Assembly: GCA_015852425.1 (NCBI GenBank)
Contig: JAAAIG010000273.1
Coordinates: 1-42,737 of the forward strand
DNA: 42,737 nt
Origin: Gryganskiella cystojenkinii
Taxonomy: Eukaryota; Mortierellomycota; Mortierellomycetes; Mortierellales; Mortierellaceae
Direction of reading: 5' to 3'
Positions 35,889 through 42,737 of the stretch are shown here, in pieces. The position numbers were made by a program, and so were the translations under genes. The number at the start of each line of letters is the position of its first letter. The first letter of the stretch is position 1. A model generated the notes under the pieces. It saw only the letters and a program-made list of their open reading frames with translations, did no database searches and had not been told where the DNA came from.

Positions 35889-36297
35889 ATTCAATGTGAT
35901 TAACATCTACGACCACTTTCTCTTCCAAGACATCACCACGATTTTTTTAAATTTCGGCTTTCCGGAAGTCCCTTTTCGACGCCTGATACACAGCAGGACA
36001 GATTGTCCGAGAAGGAGCTGATCGTGGAAATGATGGTAATCCGCTAAATCTCATCGGACAAATCGAATCTCTTTGTTTTTTTTTTCTTTGTCCGTTTGCA
36101 AATTCATCCCTCCGCCCTTCTTTCACGTCTCTCTCCACTCTCTCTCCTCCTTTCCTTCTTCTCTCTCCCTACCTCTTTTTCGTTTATTCCTCTCCTCTGT
36201 TCAACCTCAACAACAGCGGAACGATTAATCGACCCATCCCTTCTCCATTGTCCGGACATTTCTTACATTTTGCACAAACAAAACACAACTTAACATA

Positions 36298-38012
36298 ATG
36301 GCCTCCGTTGCGCGCCTTCTCTCGCGTCGCTCGACCTCGCTCTTGAATGCCGCCGTCCGCCCAACAGCGGCCTCGGCTTTGAACAGCTCCTGGAAGTCGA
36401 CGACCCGTGCCTCGTTCAGAAAGTTTGTTTCGACGGAATCAGCCCCTGCCAGTACCGCCGGAGCCTCGCACCACCATCACGTCAACAGAGACATGCTGGG
36501 AGCAACCACCCCTCTTGGCTCGACCATCACTGAGGATGTCGAGGTCGATGACGGCGTTGATGTCAATGCGCGTCATTTCACTGTCAACTTTGGACCTCAG
36601 CATCCTGCCGCTCACGGAGTGTTGCGTCTGATCTTGGAATTGGAGGGAGAGGAGATTTTGCGTTGTGATCCCCACGTCGGTCTTTTGCATCGTGGAACCG
36701 AAAAGTTGATTGAGTACAAGACCTACCTCCAGGCTCTTCCCTACGTAAGTCTATCTGTTATTTGATCTCGCATGGAGAGGGTTCTTTCGAGTTGTCATCA
36801 CAGTTGGAATATTGACGATCTAACCATTTCTTCTTTTCATATCTGATCTCCTTTCGAACCGATCATACACAAACCTTTCTTCTGCTTCGGGACATATGAT
36901 CAACACAACGCAGTTCGATCGCTTGGACTACTGCTCCATGATGGTCAATGAGCAGGCTTACTCGCTCGCTGTCGAAAAGTTGCTCAACATCGAGGTCCCA
37001 TTGCGCGCAAAGTACATCCGTACCATGTTTGCCGAGATCACGCGTGTCATGAACCACTGCATGTCCGTCATGTCCCATATCATGGATGTCGGAGCCTTGA
37101 CCCCCTTCTTGTGGATGTTCGAGGAGCGTGAAAAGTTGATCGAGTTTTACGAGCGTGTCTCTGGTGCGCGTATGCACGCTGCCTATGTCCGTCCCGGTGG
37201 TGTCTCGCTCGATATCCCCAAGGGACTCTTGGAGGATATTCACGTCTGGGCTGATCAATTTGGACAGCGTATGGACGAGGCTGAGGAGTTGATCACTGGA
37301 AACCGTATCTGGAAGGGTCGTACCGTCGATGTCGGTCGTGTCACTGCCAAGGAAGCCCTCGACTGGGGTTTCTCTGGTGTTATGTTGCGTGGATCCGGTG
37401 TCAACTGGGATCTCCGCAAGGTCCAGCCTTATGACGCCTATGACCTCGTTGATTTCGATGTCCCCGTCGGATCCAAGGGTGACTGCTATGACCGCTATCT
37501 CTGCCGTATGGAGGAAATGCGTCAATCTTTGAGAATCATTCACCAGTGCATCAACGATATGCCTGCTGGTCCCGTCCGTGTTGACGATCTCAAGATCTCC
37601 CCCCCTCGTCGTGCCCACATGAAGGAGAACATGGAGGCTCTTATCCATCACTTCAAGCTCTACTCGGAGGGTTACTCTGTCCCCCCCGGTGAGACCTATA
37701 CCGTCGTTGAGGCCCCCAAGGGAGAGTTCGGTACGTAGCCCCGATCTGAACATGTGCTTGAAAGCATCTGCCGTGTATCCGGTAACCGTGACGTTTGTAG
37801 TTACTAATTCTATGTTTCTTATTTAATATCTTTATGAAATAGGTGTTCACTTGGTCTCTGATGGCAGCAACCGTCCTTACCGCTGCAAGATTCGTGCCCC
37901 CGGTTTCGCCCATTTGGCGGGATTGGATTTCATGGCCAAGGGTCACTTCATTCCCGATGTCGTCACCATGATCGGAACCATGGATATTGTGTTCGGAGAG
38001 GTCGATCGTTAA
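36298..38012 (+). CDS. NUO49: NADH:ubiquinone oxidoreductase 49 kDa subunit (complex I, NDUFS2)
   Basis: Three exons: 36298-36744, 36914-37730 and 37843-38012, totalling 1434 nt (477 residues), phases consistent. Residues about 1-45 form a mitochondrial presequence rich in Arg, Ser and Ala ([17 protein letters not shown]). The mature protein contains [15 protein letters not shown] and [14 protein letters not shown], whose His residues line the quinone pocket. [24 protein letters not shown] and the invariant C-terminus [12 protein letters not shown] follow. It works in the peripheral arm of complex I, where the quinone site lies between this subunit and PSST. The ATG follows TTAACATA and a CT-rich leader. 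The 3' end faces the 3-oxoacyl-ACP synthase gene with only 250 bases between them. Confidence 0.98.
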
Positions 38013-38188
38013 AAAACACCTATCGAATTACTACCCAACAAAAAAACTCAAAAAAATACATCATGGAGGAGGAGTCAAGGAGTCAACATCGTTTAGCTCA
38101 TATATACAAACAGGAGAGGAGAGAATATCAAAAGGTCGCTCATCATTATTATCTTTTTTATCATCATGCGATGTCGTCTTTTCTTTAG

Positions 38189-38194
38189 AATAAA
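38189..38194 (+). terminator. Possible polyadenylation signal (AATAAA) for the complex I gene
   Basis: AATAAA occurs about 177 bases after the stop codon, in AT-rich sequence before the convergent gene. Fungal signals are degenerate, so this is only a candidate. Confidence 0.3.
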
Positions 38195-38262
38195 AAATCA
38201 CACTACTACTTCGCCATTTTGTGTTTGAGGGATATAGTTTTTCATTTATATACTTCGTTGTT

Positions 38263-39983
38263 CTATTCTTTCACTTTGGCAAAACATAAAGAAGCGTTCG
38301 TGCCTCCGAAACCAAAGGAATTTGTAAGGGCTGCGTTCAAGACCTTTTCTTGAGCCTTGAGTGGGACATAATTAAGAGTGAACTCGCCCGAATCATCGTG
38401 CTCATGCAAGTTCAAGGTAGGTGGAAGCATACCCTTATGTACGGCCAAGATGGCAAAGATCGCCTCGACGGCACCGGCGGCACCCAACAAATGTCCGATC
38501 GCCCCCTTGGTTGAAGAAACCGCGATAGAATCGTGGTAACCATCAAAGACCGACTTGATGGCTCTGTTCTCGGCGATATCACCCTGGTTTGTAGAAGTGG
38601 CATGAGCATTGATATAGCCGATATCCGCGGGTGTCAAGCGAGCAGCCTTCAAGGCCCGGCGCATAGCCATCGCAGCTCCACTTCCGTTTTCGGGGGGTGC
38701 AGTCATATGATGAGCGTCCCCTATAGTTTGAAAATAGAAAAGGTAGCGTACATTTTATCAGATCCCATGTTGACTCGGCTGCGGACAGAAAAAAAAAAAT
38801 CAAACGACCTTGGGCACAAGAAAAAAGAAATACCTGAGAGGCCATAACCACGAAGTTCAGCGTAAATATGTGCTCCTCGCTTCTTGGCATGTTCATATTC
38901 CTCCAGAACGACCACTCCCGCGCCCTCGCCAATCACGAACCCGTCTCTATCCTTGTCAAAGGGCCTTGAAGCTTCTGACGGACTGTCATTGTATTTTGTG
39001 GCCAAGGACTTGGCTCTGTTTTCGTCGTGAATACAAGAAGCGGGGGGGTTAAAGATGACGGTCAAAGTACAAGTGAAATTCTAAAAAAAAAAATCCTCCA
39101 GGACTAACGGTCCTCTGGCTTACTTCGCGAATCCTGCGACGGCGAGAGGGTGGATACAAGCCTCCGAGCCTCCAGCAACCATGACATCTGCATCTCCGAA
39201 TTGAATAAATCGCATGGCGTCCCCAATCGAATGTGCTCCTGTGGTACAAGCCGTGGAGACTGCATGATTGGGCCCTTTGTAGCCAAACTTCATGGTCAAA
39301 TGTCCCGCGGCCATGTTGATCAAGATCTTAGGGACAAACATTGGACTCATCTTGCGATATCCCTGTCAGAGGTGACCAAAGAAAAAAAATGAGCATGCAG
39401 GTGAACGACTCCATTGCGGTCAAGTTCCTAGCTAATTGCATCATCGTTTCGCGTCCTTACACTTTCAGCATAGGACAACGTAGTGCTGGCCATGTCGTCC
39501 AGGGATCCAATTCCAGATCCTAAGCAGACACCTGTCCGTTCTTTTTGATCCTCAGTTGTCTCGTCCCATTTGGCGTCCTTGATCGCCATCTTTGCGGCAG
39601 CGATTGCGTATTGTGTAAACATGGCCATTCGCTTCTCGTCCTATATTACGATCGTGGGAATATAAAAATATTAGCATCGTCCCTGAGACATCAAAAACTC
39701 TGGGTAGTGATCTAAATGAAAAGGGTAGCCCTACCCCTCGATCAAGCCATTCTGTTGAATCGAATCCTCCGAGAGCCTGTCCACCTTCGCGTTTAACAAT
39801 GGCACCGACTTGAGAGGGCAGGGTCTCGAATCCTGGGAGACCGTTAGGCGAGGGCAGGTCTTTAAGAGAGACGACTCCACAGTCTCCAGCAATGAGTCTT
39901 GACCAGGTCTGTTGGACACCGATGCCGAGAGGGGTAACGAGTCCGAGGCCAGTGACTACGACACGTCGAGCACTGAGAGCCAT
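38263..39983 (-). CDS. CEM1: 3-oxoacyl-[ACP] synthase, mitochondrial type (beta-ketoacyl synthase, Cem1-like)
   Basis: Five exons: 39983-39735, 39640-39461, 39362-39124, 39015-38834 and 38720-38263, totalling 1308 nt (435 residues), phases consistent. Start chosen at [20 protein letters not shown], which begins at the fold as yeast Cem1 does. An in-frame ATG at 40055 would add 24 residues. Catalytic residues are in place: Cys in [15 protein letters not shown], His in [12 protein letters not shown], Lys/His in [15 protein letters not shown], and the C-terminal [29 protein letters not shown] is also typical. The enzyme condenses malonyl-ACP with the growing chain in type II (mitochondrial) fatty acid synthesis. 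That pathway supplies octanoyl-ACP for lipoic acid and acyl-ACP needed to assemble complex I. Size and single-domain form exclude cytosolic type I synthase. Confidence 0.95.
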
Positions 39984-40446
39984 GATGGTGCTGATATAGA
40001 TAAGTCGGAAGAAGGTGAATTGATGAAGAACAGAAATAAAGCAATGGAACACCATGCGCAAAAAAAAAAGAATAAAAGCGCGAACGGCGCCCAAAAAGGC
40101 GTCGGTAGATGCCGGTCACGGTTGTGACGGCTAAAATCAACTGCCAGACGCTGATTCCGAGAGATGATGTGGCTTTGATGTTTACTCTGAACCCATCAGA
40201 GCGCTTCCCTGCAACACCTCGCTCAGGAACTGCATAAGGGGAACTGTGGAGGAACCTCTAGTGAACAGGGGTTCGCATTCATCTTTTTTTCTCAATTTTC
40301 TATTCACTCTTTGTTCATTCACTCCACTCTAATAATTGCTGTGTCTGTCCATCTCTTCAGCTCCTTCTCCTCCCTCTTCTCTTACCGGCTTAACCACTAC
40401 CACCTTCACGAGCCTCGTCAGAACATATACACATTCAATACACAAC
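39984..40446. promoter_or_regulatory. Divergent promoter of 3-oxoacyl-ACP synthase and uL3m
   Basis: The 463 bases between the two start codons must carry both promoters. A short inverted repeat GTCAC-GGTT-GTGAC lies at 40115-40128. The uL3m side is CT-rich from about 40280. No E-box core is present here. Confidence 0.65.
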
Positions 40447-41568
40447 ATGGCCTCGCTCTTGTCCTCGGTCAGAGTTGGTCTCCGTGCTGGATGCCGCTCT
40501 ATGAGCACCTCGACCACTACTCAACCCGCTACTTGGAGCCGTAAGGAGATGTCTCTCGCTCATTGGGCAGATAGTGAATCCATTCATTCACTCCACTTGC
40601 AGTGAACCAGAAGGACTGATCGTATTCCGCTTCATTTACCTTCAATTAGACAACTCATTAAGAACCGGAGTCATCGCAAGGAAGAAGGGCATGACCGCCA
40701 TGTGGGACGAGTGGGGCGTCAGGATACCCGTCACTGTCTTGCAGGTAGGATCCGCTCTCTTGATCCTTATGAACAACAGCAAAGGAAGACGACATTTTTG
40801 ACGAGACGAAGAGGCTGGGCACGGAGTAAAGCATATCAAGCTGACCTGGACACAATCATCCTTTTATTATTTTTCGTCAACCTGTATTAGATGGAGCAAT
40901 GCCAGGTTGTCCAGGTCATGAACGAGGAGACTCACGGATACACCGCCCTCCAAATTGGAAGCACGGATCGCACGCCAAAGAACGTCACCAAGCCCATGTT
41001 AGGTCATTTCGAACGTGCCGGCGTCGAACCCAAGCGCAAGTTATTCGAATTCCATGTCACAAAGGATGCTGTGTTGCCCATCGGTACTGAATTGGTCGCT
41101 TCTCATTTCGTCCCCGGTCAGTTTGTTGATTGCTCTGCGCCCACAATGGGTAAGGGTTTCCAAGGAGCAATGAAGCGTCATGGATTCGGAGGTCAGCCAG
41201 CATCACACGGTACCTCGGTCACACATCGTTCGCTCGGTTCCACCGGTCAACGTAAGGATCCCGGCAAGGTCTTTAAGGGCAAGAAGATGGCTGGACGCAT
41301 GGGTGGAGAGCAAGCCACGGCCCAGAGTCTGAAGGTCATGAAGATCGATAACGCGTTGAACTTGATTTACGTTAAGGGTTGTGTTCCTGGCGTCGACGAT
41401 CAGTTTGTCAAGGTTCGGGATGCGGTCAAGAAGCGTGGTGACAAGATCGCCCCTGCTGATCTCTTGCCTCTGCCCTTCCCCACTGTTGCGCCCGAGACTG
41501 TCAAGGCCATGCCCAGAGAGTTGGTTGCCAAGACTGGCGGAGCTGATCCTTATGTCATGAGCGAGTAA
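40447..41568 (+). CDS. MRPL9: Mitochondrial large-subunit ribosomal protein uL3m
   Basis: Three exons: 40447-40540, 40650-40744 and 40891-41568, together 867 nt (288 residues), phases consistent. The first about 25 residues are Arg/Ser/Leu-rich without acids ([16 protein letters not shown]), a mitochondrial presequence. The L3 family core follows: [46 protein letters not shown] and [21 protein letters not shown]. Then [20 protein letters not shown] and MAGRMGGEQ, the loop that reaches the peptidyl transferase centre. The start of exon 3 looks like a Met codon but is internal: exon 2 supplies conserved residues before it. The protein is one of the first to bind the large-subunit rRNA. Confidence 0.96.
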
Positions 41569-42189
41569 AAACTAAAGAAGGCGAGCATATTATTTTAAGG
41601 ATCTAGATCCTGGGGAAGAAAACAAAGAAGGAGTCATGAACAATTATAGTCTTTTTTTTCGTACTTTAGATAGACTTTTTTTTCGACAGAGAGTAAACCT
41701 CACATCACATTGTATTTTCATTTCAAAGATCGCCTCACATTGTCCTCCCTCTTTTTTGTGTGCATGTGGTGTCACCCAGAAACTAATGGGATATTCAGGG
41801 GCCACAGTCAGAAACTCCATACATTGAATATATGTGCAGCGAGCCAAAGTGTTTTTTCCAGGAGAGGACACGAACTCTTTTGGGAAATTGGCTAAATGGG
41901 TATCATATCGAAATACGGGGTTGCAAAAGAAAGAAGGAGAGTTGGGCAGGAAAGATGAAAAGGAGAGAAGAAAAACGTGCTCATATTTTCTCCGGCTGGA
42001 CATGTTTGTGTGCTTATGGCACCAGTTTTTGTGCCAAGGGACTAAGGGAAGATCAGGGTAATTTAGGTTTTTCTCGTACCGTTCTAAAGAGAAGTAAATG
42101 TCTTTTTGCTTCAAAACTTAACAAAATGATGGATATAATAATCGTCTAAGTTGTAGTTAATTGCCGTATTGGACATCACCCTGGGATTT
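41569..42189. other. 3' flank of uL3m, no gene seen
   Basis: About 620 bases without a supported gene. The uL3m 3' UTR begins here. Open frames on both strands are short and have no family features. Confidence 0.55.
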
Positions 42190-42540
42190 TTATGCGTGTC
42201 TATCAGCGGTCAAAGAGAGAGGGGGGGTGGGGGGAAGGTAAGGATGAGGGACTACGGGATTCAACACGGAATAAAACACAGTTCCGCAAGATTCGCCTTG
42301 CCCTGTGAGTGAAGGAAGGCAATACGAACGTACATTTCTCCTGTCAAGCACATAAGATTCATTTGTGAGTACCTCTGCAAAAAAAACCTCCCCCTTGTCA
42401 AGGTAGCAACTCGTATTATTTTTATTGCTCGACTTGAACTCGGATAACGGGCACTCGATGACTACATTTTCGAATTGGTTTTCATAATCATATTCGAATT
42501 GCAGCACAATATCAGGACCAAACGAGACGAGCCTGCAAAA
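42190..42540 (-). CDS. Possible 3' part of an unrecognised gene running off the right edge
   Basis: A strong pyrimidine-tract acceptor (TTTTGCAG, before about 42536 on the minus strand) is followed by an open frame to a stop near 42190. It begins LVSFGPDIVLQFEYDYENQF and contains NKNNTSCYLDKGEVFFAE. The first 65 residues look protein-like, with acidic/aromatic composition and a potential N-glycosylation site next to Cys. The later part is Pro-rich and less convincing, so a donor near 42375 (GAG/GTACTC) may end the exon. Upstream, a hydrophobic frame (DWISIVLFFFISLFSWPLN) could be a membrane or signal segment, but no clean donor links it. I do not recognise the family and am unsure it is a gene. 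Confidence 0.3.
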   Translation of the reverse strand, partial: FCRLVSFGPDIVLQFEYDYENQFENVVIECPLSEFKSSNKNNTSCYLDKGEVFFAEVLTNESYVLDRRNVRSYCLPSLTGQGESCGTVFYSVLNPVVPHPYLPPTPPLSLTADRHA

Positions 42541-42737
42541 GAGCAAAAAAAAAACGAGAGTCAACGGAACGTTTGCTGAATTACTGCAAGGAGGGGAAAT
42601 AACCGTCGTCAACAAGAACAGGAAAAAAACAGTCGGGATGCAGGGGCATTGAGCGGCCAAGAAAAAAGAGAGATGAAGAAGAAGAGGACGATGCTGATCC
42701 AATCCCACACACCAAAATCCGATCTCCCGCCAAAAAA

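Larger units (their letters stand above)
34605..36297. promoter_or_regulatory. Divergent intergenic region between MFS transporter and complex I 49 kDa genes
   Basis: These 1.69 kb hold both promoters and no supported gene. Next to the MFS start the sequence is purine-rich on +. Bases 36070-36210, before the complex I gene, are strongly CT-rich, typical of a leader. A repeated CAAA tract occurs at about 35005-35030, and a CACGTG core at 35883-35888. Confidence 0.6.

Noticed and set aside
36863..37753. Minus-strand frame of 296 codons
   Set aside because: It is the shadow of exon 2 of the complex I 49 kDa gene, whose + strand has unmistakable family motifs; open antisense frames are common over codon-biased genes.
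1..42737. tRNA, rRNA, transposon or CRISPR features
   Set aside because: By eye I found no convincing B-box with cloverleaf, no rRNA segment, no transposase or reverse transcriptase motifs, no terminal repeats and no spaced direct repeats. A dedicated scan could still find a tRNA.

Overview
The window is nuclear DNA from a filamentous, early-diverging fungus. The genes are protein coding and well spaced, and most are cut by introns with GTAAGT-like donors and short pyrimidine-AG acceptors. Promoters and leaders are CT/A-rich, and several proteins carry long Gln/Asn/Pro-rich tails. A nuclear complex I gene (49 kDa subunit) excludes Saccharomyces and Schizosaccharomyces, which lack complex I. 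Overall style (Q-rich extensions, intermediate intron density, intron lengths from tens of bases to more than 1 kb) suggests Mortierellaceae (Mortierella/Linnemannia type). That placement is an inference, because no rRNA or marker was available. I saw no prokaryotic feature, transposon, tRNA, rRNA or CRISPR array.

Left part (1-13,000). After a gene-poor left edge, an intronless single-pass membrane protein with a proline/glycine-rich ectodomain lies on +. Two minus-strand genes follow: a nine-exon ELMO-domain protein (likely Arl/Arf-family GAP) and a NIPA-type magnesium transporter with a signal peptide and a cysteine-rich ectodomain.

Middle (13,000-27,000). On minus are a Q-rich protein of unknown function with a probable non-coding leader exon, a C2-domain protein with proline-rich tail resembling Inn1/Fic1 cytokinesis proteins, and an eight-exon trifunctional cytosolic C1-tetrahydrofolate synthase. 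The last shares a divergent promoter, containing a perfect TCACGTGA palindrome, with the mitochondrial ribosomal protein uL30m gene on +.

Right part (27,000-42,737). On minus come the PKA catalytic subunit, with a glutamine-repeat N-terminus, a reading-frame break and an assembly gap in an intron, and then a 14-TM-type MFS transporter. Next is a block of genes for mitochondrial function: complex I 49 kDa subunit (+), a 3-oxoacyl-ACP synthase of the mitochondrial type (-), and ribosomal protein uL3m (+). A doubtful partial gene sits at the right edge.

Exon junctions below were chosen by hand so that reading phases agree across every splice. In all multi-exon genes except PKA the summed exons are an exact multiple of three. 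I found no clearly new multi-gene system. The most unusual items are the NIPA transporter with a cysteine-rich ectodomain, the broken frame in the PKA polyglutamine leader, a 20-nt micro-exon in the MFS gene, and the grouping of mitochondrial genes.
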